NCBI GenBank assembly: GCA_028277745.1
Contig: JANQFR010000026.1
Location: forward strand, 1-64,000
DNA: 64,000 bases
Reading direction: 5' to 3'
Source: Phycisphaeraceae bacterium
GTDB taxonomy: Bacteria > Planctomycetota > Phycisphaerae > Phycisphaerales > Phycisphaeraceae
The notes under the pieces are model-generated. The model searched no databases, was not told the origin of the DNA, and saw only the letters and a program-made list of their open reading frames with translations. How positions within the stretch are numbered: position 1 is the stretch's first letter; each line of letters opens with the position of its first letter. The translations under genes and the position numbers were made by a program. Of this stretch, positions 26,740-35,900 are shown piece by piece.

Positions 26740-27192
26740 ATGCTCAAACACAACCTCCTCCACCCGCAGGTTCTCAACGCCCTGGCCGCGGCGGGCCATT
26801 CGTCCCGCGTCCTCATCGCGGACGGCAACTACCCCGCCTCCACCACCCTCGGCCCCAACGCCAGGCTCGTCCACCTCAACCTCACCCCCGGCGTCGTCTC
26901 CTGCACCCAGGTCCTCGACGCCCTCCTGACCGCCGTCCCCGTCGAGGCCGCCCAGACCATGGCCTACGCCACAACCGGGCCCTACGCCCTCTCCGAGGAC
27001 CCGCCCATCTGGGCCGAGTATCGGCAGAGCCTCGACCAGCACGGCTACGCCGACGTCACGCTCGACCCGGTCGAACGCTTCGCGTTCTACGACCTGGCCA
27101 AGGCGCCCGACGTCGCCCTGACCATCGCCACCGCGGACCAGCGGATCTACGCCAACCTGCTGCTGACCATCGGCGTCGTGCTCCCGCAGTGA
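26740..27192 (+). CDS. RbsD/FucU family mutarotase
   Basis: A 150-residue protein from the ATG at 26740 (a TTG three codons earlier is possible). It begins MLKHNLLHPQVLNALAAAGH and contains VLIADGNYPAS, with the active-site His near the N-terminus as in the RbsD/FucU fold. The C-terminal FYDLAKAPDVALTIATADQRIYANLLLTIGVV also fits. These decameric enzymes interconvert ring or anomeric forms of sugars such as ribose or fucose. I cannot separate RbsD from FucU from sequence alone. It ends just before a strong hairpin. Confidence 0.88.
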   Translation: MLKHNLLHPQVLNALAAAGHSSRVLIADGNYPASTTLGPNARLVHLNLTPGVVSCTQVLDALLTAVPVEAAQTMAYATTGPYALSEDPPIWAEYRQSLDQHGYADVTLDPVERFAFYDLAKAPDVALTIATADQRIYANLLLTIGVVLPQ

Positions 27193-27204
27193 CGCGCGTC
27201 AACA

Positions 27205-27250
27205 GAATCCGGATCTTGAGGACGCCCAAGACGTCCTCAGATCCGGATTC
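27205..27250. terminator. Strong bidirectional hairpin between convergent genes
   Basis: Left arm 27205-27224 and right arm 27232-27250 pair over 19 bp with one bulged T and a 7-nt loop. It lies exactly between the stops of the mutarotase gene (+) and the GH10 gene (-). No T-run flanks it, so function as a terminator is inferred from position and stem strength. Confidence 0.6.
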
Positions 27251-27262
27251 CGGCATTCCGCT

Positions 27263-29071
27263 TCAGTCGCCGGCCCCACCCAACGTCACAACCACCTCGA
27301 CGCCCGGCTGCGTCAGCGTCACGTCGGCTGCGCCGGTCAGTCCGCCCGCCTCGGCGGTGACCCGGTAGCTCCCCATGAACCCACGCACCGACGCGGCCCC
27401 GTGGTCGTCGGCCACCGCCGACTCATCCGTCCGCCACGCGTCAAACACACGCTCACGGTAGGCACGCCCGACCGGCAGGAGCTTCCAGTCCCGGTCGTAC
27501 ATCGCACTGCTCTCCGCCCACATCACCGGCTCCCAGAACCCCCACGTCGTGAAGCCGATCACCGCGGGATGGCTGAACACCACGGTCATGAAATCACGGG
27601 TGTACTGTTCCTGCACCGCCGGGTCCGGCACGGTGACGTCGTACTCGGTGATCAAGATCGGCAAACCCAACTCGGCGAAACGATCGAGGACCTGCATCAA
27701 CCGCAGCGGCGGCGTGAGGCCGTGGCCCATGTGGGATTGAAACCCCATCGCGTCGATCGGGGCGCCGTGATCCAAGAGAAACTTCACGGTGTCATACATG
27801 AAGTCCTGCTTCTCGCGGTTGACGCCGTTGGCGCCGAGGATGCCGAAGTCGTTGAGAAACAGCCGGGTGTCCGGGGCGTACTGGCGGGCCAGTTTGAACC
27901 AGTGAACCATCTCTTCACGCCCGAGCAGGTCGATCAACTCGTGCTGCGTGAAGGGCTCGTTGATCACGTCCCAATCGTCCACGAGGCCCGCGGTGCGGGT
28001 GAGGATGTCGATGAAGTGATCGTCGATCCGCTTGCGCAACACGTCAGGATCGTCCTGAGCCGCGACCCAGACCTCGTGTTTGTCACGGACCCGGAACTTC
28101 TCGAGCCCCGGCCAGATCAGGACGTGGCCGTGCACGCCGATGTTGTTCTGCTTAAGCCAGCCGAGGGTTCTCAGGGCGATCTGCGGGTCGTTTTCCCACC
28201 GCGCCCACTTGAGCTGATTGGCCAGCGCGACGCCGTTGAACAACTCAGTGATCTTCTCTCGGTACCGCTGGGCGTCGGGCGTGTCCCAGTGCTGGATCAG
28301 CCAGTCCGAGCTGATCGCCGATCCGAACCAGAAGGCGTGGCCGGTCTGCTCGACCCGCACCCGCGCGCCGGGGATGGGCCGGCCGTCGCCGTCAACCACG
28401 CGGACGGCGAGGTCGGCCTTGCGCAGCCGGTCGATGCGCTGCTCCGCCGTCGCCCGCCACACAGCGTCGGGCTCCTGGCCCGCGTAGCCGTGCGCCATCT
28501 GGGGCAGCGACCGGGGATCGACATCGGGCCCGAAGTTGATCACTTCAAGCCCCGCGACTTCGAACGCCTGGCGCGGATAGCCGGCCGAGAAGACCGCCGC
28601 GACCTCACCGGCGGGGATGTCCTGATCGGCACGCCCGCTGCGGTACACGTATCGCCACTGCGGCCCGACGATAAACTCGCCATACAGCATCCGCGTCCAG
28701 GGCGGGCGCGTCAGCTGGACCCGGAACAGCGTGACCGCCTCGCCGCTCTCCACGCTGGATTCCGCCGTCCGCATCCAGAATCCCGCGAAGACCGTGTCAC
28801 CCTTGCGGATCGCCCCGGTCAGAGGCGCCCGGAGCTCGATGTGATAGTGCAGCCGCGGCTGTTTGAGCGTCCGGACGCGGAACCCCCAGTCGGCCGGGGC
28901 GCCCTCCGGGTGAATCCGCTCGAGCTGGGCGTCCGCCGCGCTGCGGTTGCCGAGTCCGACGTCGGCGAACTCCACCGCCGCGGCCATGTCCACGCCGCCG
29001 TCGGGCAGCTCGACATCGCCGGCCGCCGCCGAGGCGGCGATCACCGCCGCCATCATGATCTTCCAGGTCAC
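27263..29071 (-). CDS. Secreted GH10 endo-1,4-beta-xylanase
   Basis: The GTG at 29071 has AAGGA at proper spacing and opens a signal peptide (IMMAAVIAASAAAG), giving 602 residues. Residues about 20-190 form a beta-rich, carbohydrate-binding-like region. A short beta-sandwich (ADLAVRVVDGDGRPIPGARVRV) precedes the barrel. The GH10 TIM barrel runs from about 245 to 540: acid/base Glu372 in WDVINEPF and nucleophile Glu476 in ITEYDVT are both present, with HGHVLIWPG in between. A C-terminal beta tail follows. It should hydrolyse xylan outside the cytoplasm. It is the last gene after lacI, a PEP-CTERM gene and a prepilin-like gene on the same strand, 30 bp after the prepilin stop. Confidence 0.93.
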   Translation of the reverse strand: MTWKIMMAAVIAASAAAGDVELPDGGVDMAAAVEFADVGLGNRSAADAQLERIHPEGAPADWGFRVRTLKQPRLHYHIELRAPLTGAIRKGDTVFAGFWMRTAESSVESGEAVTLFRVQLTRPPWTRMLYGEFIVGPQWRYVYRSGRADQDIPAGEVAAVFSAGYPRQAFEVAGLEVINFGPDVDPRSLPQMAHGYAGQEPDAVWRATAEQRIDRLRKADLAVRVVDGDGRPIPGARVRVEQTGHAFWFGSAISSDWLIQHWDTPDAQRYREKITELFNGVALANQLKWARWENDPQIALRTLGWLKQNNIGVHGHVLIWPGLEKFRVRDKHEVWVAAQDDPDVLRKRIDDHFIDILTRTAGLVDDWDVINEPFTQHELIDLLGREEMVHWFKLARQYAPDTRLFLNDFGILGANGVNREKQDFMYDTVKFLLDHGAPIDAMGFQSHMGHGLTPPLRLMQVLDRFAELGLPILITEYDVTVPDPAVQEQYTRDFMTVVFSHPAVIGFTTWGFWEPVMWAESSAMYDRDWKLLPVGRAYRERVFDAWRTDESAVADDHGAASVRGFMGSYRVTAEAGGLTGAADVTLTQPGVEVVVTLGGAGD

Positions 29072-29101
29072 GTCGCGTTCCTTGTGCAATACAGAGGTTG
29101 A

Positions 29102-29896
29102 TTAATAGAGCAGGTCGTAATTGAACCAGTCGGGCTCCCATTCAAAGATGGGGACCGTCCCGACGTGCCCGTCGACATACAGCAGGTTGTGGGCGTCATT
29201 GAGATGCGCCGGCCGGTAGCCCGGGTTGGAAGGGTCGATCTGCGGGTACTCGTTCACCCGGGTGATGCTGTCGCGGAAGACGTCGTCCATCCGCTGACGC
29301 ATCCAGCCTTCCAGCATCATTGGCGTTCCGGACGCGGGCAACACCTCATCCAACCGGTGGGGGCGCGCTTTGTACTCCCCAGACGCGGTGGTCGCCCAGG
29401 TGAAGGTCCCGCCACCGGGGTTGTTTCCGTTCAGCCCCAGCACTCCCCCGTCCTCACCGACGCCGCCAAGCACGTACGCGTGCCCGACGTAGCTTTTATC
29501 GCCCAGCTCTTCGAAAAACGGATTGTTGGGACAGACGAAGATACTGCGGGCGCCTTGCCCGTAAGTGCTCTGCACCAGGGCCGCGTTCACGAATGTGCCC
29601 GAAGGCAGATCAAAGGCGTAACCGCTGAGCGTCGAGGCGACGCCCTCCCAGAAGTTATTGCCATGGTCACCGTCGGGCGTGTACCAGGTCGGGGCGCCGA
29701 TCCCGCCGAAATCGTTGGCGTACGTGTTGTGGAGCAGCCCGATCTGCCGGAGCTGGCTGCCGCACTGCGCCTGCCGCGCCGCCTCGCGGGCGGCGCCGAG
29801 CGCCGGCAGCAGGATGGCGATCAGCAAGGCGATAATCGAAATCACCACCAGCAATTCAATTAACGTGAAGCCTCGGCTGCGAGTTGAATCAGGCAT
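29102..29896 (-). CDS. Prepilin-like protein with N-terminal cleavage/methylation signal
   Basis: A 264-residue protein. MPDSTRSRG is the leader, and [24 protein letters not shown] is the hydrophobic pilin helix with Glu at position 5 after the cleavage site. [19 protein letters not shown] follows, as in planctomycete DUF1559-like pseudopilins. Near the C-terminus, [16 protein letters not shown] resembles the H-X9-DG processing-associated motif. Such proteins are processed by a prepilin peptidase and are abundant in planctomycetes, with unknown roles. It sits between a PEP-CTERM gene and the GH10 xylanase gene, so it may be expressed with them under LacI control. Confidence 0.88.
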   Translation of the reverse strand: MPDSTRSRGFTLIELLVVISIIALLIAILLPALGAAREAARQAQCGSQLRQIGLLHNTYANDFGGIGAPTWYTPDGDHGNNFWEGVASTLSGYAFDLPSGTFVNAALVQSTYGQGARSIFVCPNNPFFEELGDKSYVGHAYVLGGVGEDGGVLGLNGNNPGGGTFTWATTASGEYKARPHRLDEVLPASGTPMMLEGWMRQRMDDVFRDSITRVNEYPQIDPSNPGYRPAHLNDAHNLLYVDGHVGTVPIFEWEPDWFNYDLLY

Positions 29897-29980
29897 GGGG
29901 ACACTCCAGAAAACCAGTGAAGTCTACGTCGACCGGCGAGGCCGGCGGAAGAGGAGCCCGGCGACCATGGACGGAGAGCA

Positions 29981-30778
29981 TCAGCGTCGCCGGGCCGTCG
30001 CTATCAGCAGCCCCATCGCCCCGAGGCCCATGGCCCCGACCCCGGGCTCGGGAACGATGACCGTCACGTTGAGGTTCGGCCCGGCGCCGCCATCCTTGGT
30101 GAGCACGGCCACGTTGGCGTTGTCCGTCGCGTTCACGAGATAGATGACCGCGACGTCGTCCTCGAGCGCGGCCTGCGTCAGGAAGCTGTTGAGGGCCGCG
30201 CTGCCCGTCAGGGAAACCGTCGTGCCCCCGGGGCTGTTGGCGGGCACATTAATCGCCCCCAGCAGCGTGGTGAGCGAGGCGTCGATCATGTCGACGCCGG
30301 TCTGGTTCTCGATAAACCCCGGGGCGTTGTCGCCGCGCAGGTCGGTCGCTCCGCCGGGAGAAAAGTTGCTGACGCCTTCCGTGTAACCGGCCTCGGCGAA
30401 CTCGTCCTCCGCGCCCAGGCCGTCGGCACCGCCCGCGTAGCCGTCGTTGAGGCCGTAGACGTTGATCGTCGCCGCCGTCGTCTCGAGGTCGTTTTGGGTG
30501 ATGTTCAGCGTCGCCTCGATGGTCTGGTCGGCGCCGATCGTGACCGACGAGAGGTCGAAGCGCAGCACGCCGACAAAATTGTTGCCCGGCGTCGAAGTGT
30601 TGTTGCGGAGCTCGATATTACTACCGCCGCCCTTGTTAAGGGTGTGGCGGTTCTGCCCGTCGAGCCCCATCACCTGGTTGTCGGCGCCGACGCCGTCAGC
30701 CGTGGTGATGACGGCCGCATGGGCGGCCGGCGCCAACGCGGCGGAAAGGACCAACAGAAGGTTTTGGAATCGTGGCAC
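29981..30778 (-). CDS. PEP-CTERM sorted extracellular protein
   Basis: The GTG at 30778 is preceded by AAGGAGG. The 265-residue product has a signal peptide ending APAAHA and a beta-rich body with GVLRFDLSSVTIG, similar to DNRLRE-type beta-sandwich domains. The C-terminus has the tripartite PEP-CTERM signal: VPEPG, a hydrophobic helix and a final ARRR. Proteins of this kind are handled by an exosortase, none of which is in the window. It lies 40 bp after lacI, so it is probably the second gene of the lacI transcript. A role at the cell surface in xylan binding is possible but unsupported by any motif. Confidence 0.85.
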   Translation of the reverse strand: MPRFQNLLLVLSAALAPAAHAAVITTADGVGADNQVMGLDGQNRHTLNKGGGSNIELRNNTSTPGNNFVGVLRFDLSSVTIGADQTIEATLNITQNDLETTAATINVYGLNDGYAGGADGLGAEDEFAEAGYTEGVSNFSPGGATDLRGDNAPGFIENQTGVDMIDASLTTLLGAINVPANSPGGTTVSLTGSAALNSFLTQAALEDDVAVIYLVNATDNANVAVLTKDGGAGPNLNVTVIVPEPGVGAMGLGAMGLLIATARRR

Positions 30779-30818
30779 AATATCCTCCTTTCGTAGAGAT
30801 GAATGAAAACCGACCGGT

Positions 30819-31889
30819 TCAAGCGCGTTCGCTCGGCCGGGGGCGGGCGACAGAAACGCCCGGTTCGATCGCCACCGGCGTTACACGGGCCGGCAGTTTG
30901 GTCTGGGGAGTTTCAATCTTCTGTATCAGCATCTCCACGGACGTGTCGCCGATCGCCCGCCAACCGAGCGTGACCGTGGTAATGGCCTGGCCGGCCGTGG
31001 CGACGACCTTGTCGGCGATGGTGACCACCGACAGGTCCTCCGGCACCCGGATACCCTCGAGCGCCGCCGCCAGACACAGCACGTCGGCGCAGGCCTGGGT
31101 GTAGGCGACCACGCCGGTGAGATCGCGCGACCGCCGCAGGTAGTCGCGCATCAGACCCAGCCGCTCGTCCTGATTGAAACCGCCCTCTTCAATCAGGTGG
31201 AACTGTCGGCTGCCGAGGTTCTCGGCCGACGCGTGCAGGCCCGCCGCATTCATCGCGGCGGTGTAGCCTTCGACACGCAGCCGCTCGGAATGATGCCCGC
31301 CGCCGCTGAGTTTCACGAAACCGATCCGCCGGTGCCCCGCACGGATCAGGTGTTCCGCCGCGAGACGGCCCGCCTCTCGGTCGTCGGGGCGGATCGAGTC
31401 GTGGGGCAAGTCGATGTTCAGCCACACCGCCGGGATGTGGTGCTGTTCGATCAACTCCAGCATCGGCGGCGGAAAATTGAAGGTGTAGTTGATGAGGACG
31501 CCGTCGGCCATGAACTCACGCAGGATCTTGGGCATGTACTGCGGGTCGGTGAGTTTCTTGTCGGCGACCTGGCTCAGCGTCAGGTGGAGGTTGTGGCGGC
31601 TCATCGCATCGTGGATGCCTTCGAGCAACCCGAAGGGGATGCGCGAGACGCCGCCGCGGAGGTTGGAGACGAGCAGGTCGATGGACCCGAGCCGGCCGGA
31701 GCGGGTGGCGCGGGCGGCGACGTTGGGCCGGTAGCCGTGCCGGCGGGCGAGCTCGCGGATGCGGTCGCGCGTCGCGTCCCCCACGCCGCGGCGGCCCTCC
31801 AGAGCCCGACGCACCGTCAAACGGGTTACCCCCGCAAGGCGGGCGAGGTCATCCTGGGTAATCGTGCTGGCGGAGCCGCGAGAAGTCAT
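30819..31889 (-). CDS. LacI family transcriptional regulator
   Basis: A 356-residue repressor-type protein. The N-terminal helix-turn-helix reads TITQDDLARLAGVTRLTVRRAL (residues 9-30), with a hinge helix near RPNVAARATRSG. A periplasmic-binding-protein-like effector domain follows, with GVLINYTFNFPPPML, HHIPAVWLNIDLPHDSIRPDD and HRRIGFVKLSGGGHHSERLRVEGY. These regulators usually bind a sugar and control the adjacent catabolic genes. It is first in a row with PEP-CTERM, prepilin-like and GH10 genes, and a palindromic site lies 20 bp upstream of its start, consistent with autoregulation and control of the set. A xylan-derived sugar is the likely effector, by inference. Confidence 0.93.
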   Translation of the reverse strand: MTSRGSASTITQDDLARLAGVTRLTVRRALEGRRGVGDATRDRIRELARRHGYRPNVAARATRSGRLGSIDLLVSNLRGGVSRIPFGLLEGIHDAMSRHNLHLTLSQVADKKLTDPQYMPKILREFMADGVLINYTFNFPPPMLELIEQHHIPAVWLNIDLPHDSIRPDDREAGRLAAEHLIRAGHRRIGFVKLSGGGHHSERLRVEGYTAAMNAAGLHASAENLGSRQFHLIEEGGFNQDERLGLMRDYLRRSRDLTGVVAYTQACADVLCLAAALEGIRVPEDLSVVTIADKVVATAGQAITTVTLGWRAIGDTSVEMLIQKIETPQTKLPARVTPVAIEPGVSVARPRPSERA

Positions 31890-31909
31890 GATGGGTTCAG
31901 AGCCTAGAG

Positions 31910-31942
31910 AGTATTCACGTGGTTACTAATCACGTGGATACT
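31910..31942. promoter_or_regulatory. Candidate LacI-type operator (long palindrome)
   Basis: AGTATTCACGTG and CACGTGGATACT form inverted arms, each AGTAT-N-CACGTG or its complement, with a 9-nt spacer (GTTACTAAT). It lies 20 bp upstream of the lacI ATG. Each arm also contains the self-complementary CACGTG. Position and symmetry suggest the binding site of the adjacent LacI protein. Confidence 0.6.
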
Positions 31943-32927
31943 ACCCTGGCGAACAGACCACGTCAAGTATCTTTACCCAAAAAACGAGAAGCCAACCGGA
32001 GCATCCCCCAGGTGATGTGGACATTTGAGGCGTCGTTTTCCCTGCGGCTTGAGTAAAGAAACACCTTCCTCCCGACTCGCCAGCCTCCGGTTTCCTTGTT
32101 GGCCGCCCCCCGATGTGTGTTGTTGTCCATCTGGTTACGGATCAGCGTCCAGTTGCCTTGGACGTCATAAAGCAGGTGGCCTGGAATTCGGCTTAAGGCT
32201 GATGTTCAAGGGCGATCACAATACACGGCCACAGACAGGGTGGGCCGTTCCACCGACGACCGGCGGAGTGGGAGTTGTGGGTTCGATGCCGGGGTTCAGT
32301 GGTGACGGTAACCATGACGGAGTTAGAAAGAACTAGATCGCACGCTCTCACTCCCACCCGCTGTGAACCGATCTGCTGGCGACAGGCCTGCCGTGCTCGT
32401 CGAGGATGCAAATGGATGAGGGACGTTGGTGAACATCCAACCCGGCCGTGAGCACGTCGAATCTTCTTGGTTGAGGAATATGGTCGGTCATTACCCCGAG
32501 ACCATCAGAGTTCGTTGCAACGCTTCAGGCTAGCCCGACGTTCACCAATCTTATTTAAGTTTCCGCCATTCGCATTTTAAAGTAATTGTCGAAGAGAACT
32601 TGCGCATTAGCAGGAAGTTAACGAAATCTTTATGTCAGGCTGTTTCCGGTAAAAACGAGCTGTCTGACGGTGACATGGAGATGGTCTCCATCCGCAATTG
32701 ATGACGCGGCGCGGCCGGCGTGAGGCCAGAAGCCCAGACCCTCCTGAAGCGTTTCGGTTGGTCTGTCGGTACATCTTGATGAGCGGGGGAAAGCTTACTC
32801 GGTCGGAAATGGCCTTCAAGTCATACCTGGCTATCGCTGCGCCATTTCTGTGTGTTGAGGTTGATTCTTGTTCGATCAGGGTGAATTGGGATTGTCTTGA
32901 AGGCTCGTGATTAGGGGACTTAGTCGC
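31943..32927. other. About 1 kb lower-GC intergenic region
   Basis: Between the lacI operator and the giant gene there is no convincing complete gene. Base composition is visibly less GC-rich than the flanks, most strongly at 32540-32640. On the minus strand, 31963-32210 is open for about 80 codons without a start (segments VQGNWTLIRNQMDNN and GGWRVGRKVFLYSS); I cannot identify it. An IS110-like fragment lies at 32348-32491. The stretch from 32500 to 32927 must hold the promoter of the giant gene, but I see no clear hexamer pair. Confidence 0.6.
32348..32491 (-). pseudogene. IS110-family transposase N-terminal remnant
   Basis: A 47-codon frame opening with ATG at 32491 and stopping at 32348. 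It contains AGLDVHQRPSSICILDEHG, which matches the start of IS110-type DEDD transposases (GLDVHKxSxxVCVLDxxG), including the first catalytic Asp. The remaining 300 or so residues are missing, and no second fragment is seen downstream. It is a decayed insertion-sequence remnant. Confidence 0.55.
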
Positions 32928-35900
32928 ATGGCCCGTTACGTCAAAGTGCTGGACAAACTGCGTCACCTGCTCTTGGTGCGCAACTACGCCGATGATCGCG
33001 GCCTGACGCCCATACGTCTTGAGCCGCTGGAAGAGCGTCGGCTGTTATCCGCGGACCTGGGCCTGATCGACGACGGGCTGACGGGCACTGGCGCCGAAGA
33101 CTACTTTGGAGCGCTTCAGAAGGAACTCAATGACGAGGTCTTCGGAGCCCTGATCCCGTTCGTCGGCGACCAGTTCTCCGAGAAGACCGCCGGCAAGATC
33201 GCCGAGCAGATCGAAGAGGCCTGGGATCAGAGCACGGGCTTCGACTTCACCGACCCCAACATCACGGTAGAGCAGGTCCGGCAAGAGATCGCGAACCGCT
33301 TTGCGAGCCTGATGGACACGGGCGTGCAGGTTCTGGCCATCGGCGACGACAACAGCGCTCAAGTCAAGTACCAGGTCGAGCTGAGCGGCGACTTCACCGA
33401 GATCTTCGACTTCGAACTCCAACTCGACCCGGCGGTCGAGATCCTGCTGACCCATCAGGGCGGCCTGCTGGTCGACGGATCCTGGGACTACGTGCTAACC
33501 TTCGGCGTCGACGAGACCAACGGCTTCTTCATCGATGTGTCGGGTGAGGATGAGCTGGTGGTCGACTGGACCGCCGACCTGAGCTCCGACTTCTGGGGCG
33601 CGGGCACGCTGGGCGTCTTCGGCTCGTCGTACAAGCAGGACGCCACCGAAGACTCTTCGTTCACCGGCCGCTTCGAGATTGATATTCAGGATGCAAACAC
33701 CGACGACCTGCTCTACAGCACGGAGTTCGTCGACACGGGGGTCGTCGGCTACGCGACGGGCAGCGGTGAGGCGAACCTGGACGCCGATTTCGCGCTGGTC
33801 CCCGACTTCGGCGACATGATCAACGTCACGACGGCCGAGACGTTCAACCTCGAGTTCCGCTCGGGCGTGGTGGTCACCTTCGCGGACTTCGCGGCCGACC
33901 TGAGCGACGACTACACCATGAGCCCGACGATCGAGTACACCGACATCGAGCTCAACACCTACAAGTTCGTCCTCGACTTCATCAACCCCGTCATGGAGGA
34001 CCTGCAGGACACGCTCAGGCCTCTGGAGGACATGATTTCCATGATGGTCGACCCGATCCCCGGGATCGACCAGATCTTCGAGGCGGCGGGCATGGCGCCG
34101 CTCAACGGCTTCGACCTGCTGCGCGCCGCGGCGGTCGGGACCAGCGTCACCAACGGCTCGTTCAACCTCGCCGGGACCCTGATCGCCATCCAGGCAGCCG
34201 AGAGCGTTTTCAGGACCATGGACTCCATCCTCGATTTCGAGGCCTATACCCCGGGCGACTTTGTCGTGGGGACGGACCTCGAGTCCGAGGAGGCTTTCTC
34301 GGTTTTAGGCACCACGGTCACCGGCCTCGACAGCACCGTCCGGAAAAACGGCAAGTGGCAGAAACCCAGTTCCAAGAACACGTTTAAGGGCCACGATGCG
34401 AAGAAACAGACACCCGCCAAGGATGTGCTGGATAAGGCGAAGGGCCCGCTCGGGGCGGAGGAGGAGACACGAACCAAGGTCTTTTTCGGCGCCGAGTACG
34501 CCGACCTGAGCTTCCCCTTTCTCGACGACCCCAACGAGCTGTTCAAGCTCATGTCCGGCGACCCCACCGGCAAGTTCTTCAACTTCGAGGTCAGAGACCT
34601 CCAGCTGTCGACGACCCTCAGGTGGTCGCTGGTTGGCGTCAGGTTCCTCAACTTCATCAACATGGGCATCGAGGCGGACATCCTGGTCGAGTTGAACGGC
34701 AATCTCGGCTTCGCCTACGACGGCGGCGGTGCGCAGTTGCTGACCGACACGCTCGACTTCACCGGCGTCAACACGCTGCAAACCGATGTGCAGACCAGCC
34801 TGTTCCTGCTCAACAACGGCGTCAGGCTCGAAGACCACAACGGCCGGTCCGACTTCGACGGCGTCGAAACGGTCTACGCGGACGACCCCGACGCCGCGCG
34901 AGAACTGCCCGATTTCGGCGGGGACCAGGGGCCGCCCAGAGACGGCCACGAATTCGGGCTCCTGTTCAGGTTCGCTCTGTCGCCGGTCGCCGAGTTCGAC
35001 GCTAGCGTGATCAAGCTCAAGGCCGAACTCGAGGGCGGGGTTGAGGGCCTCTTCTTTGTCGACCTCAACGACCTGCCCAACGGCACCGTCGAGTACTTGG
35101 CCGACCCCGACAACAACCCGCTGCCCGATGAGGCAGACGGGTACGAGTACGACAACAGCATCCGCGGCCTGGAGGCCGAGTTGCTCCACGACTTCAACCC
35201 CGCGGCCCTCTTCAACTACGGCGGGCAGGTCAAGGCGTTCGCCAGGGCTAAGTTCGAGTACACGGTCGCCGGCTGGATCAAGACCAAGAAGGAATGGGTC
35301 ATTGCGGACATCATCCTCCTCCAGGGACCCCTCTACGAGTTTGATGACTTTGACATCCTCAATGTCGTGGGTAACGTGCAGCCGGTCATCGGCGAAGTCA
35401 CCAATGGCGAGCTGCGGCTGTTCGCCGGCGAGCTCTATGCCGACCAGCGTCAGTACACCAAGTCGTTCTTGGATCAGTCCAGCGACAACGCCACTTATGA
35501 GCACTTCTTCATCGAGTCGCTCGGCGCGTCTGAGAACGGAGTCGGCGAAGACTTCCTGGTCACCTTTATCGGATACAACGCCGAGGGCGCCGCGATCGGG
35601 AAGGCGACTCAGACCTTCACCAACGTCACCAGCATCGTCGGCGACGGGGGCAAAAATGACGACCTGTTCAACGTGGTCAGCTCGACGACCAACGTCGACG
35701 TGACCTTCACCGGCGGCAGTGGGAAGGACATCCTCGCCTACTCCGGCGCCGGCGACGCCACCCTCGAGGGCGGGGCGGGTGACGACATCCTCGTCGGCGG
35801 CTCGGGCGACGACACGCTCAAGGGCGGCGGCGGCGACGACAGCCTCCAGGGCAACGCGGGCAGCGACAAGCTCTACGGCGGCGCGGAGAACGACACCATT

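Noticed and set aside
32025-32336. Plus-strand 103-codon frame
   Set aside because: Cys/Pro/Ser-rich random-looking sequence, no ribosome site, and it lies opposite the better minus-strand remnants.
32607-32966. Minus-strand 119-codon frame in the region upstream of the giant gene
   Set aside because: Composition is irregular, it overlaps the giant gene start, and it has no motif or ribosome site.
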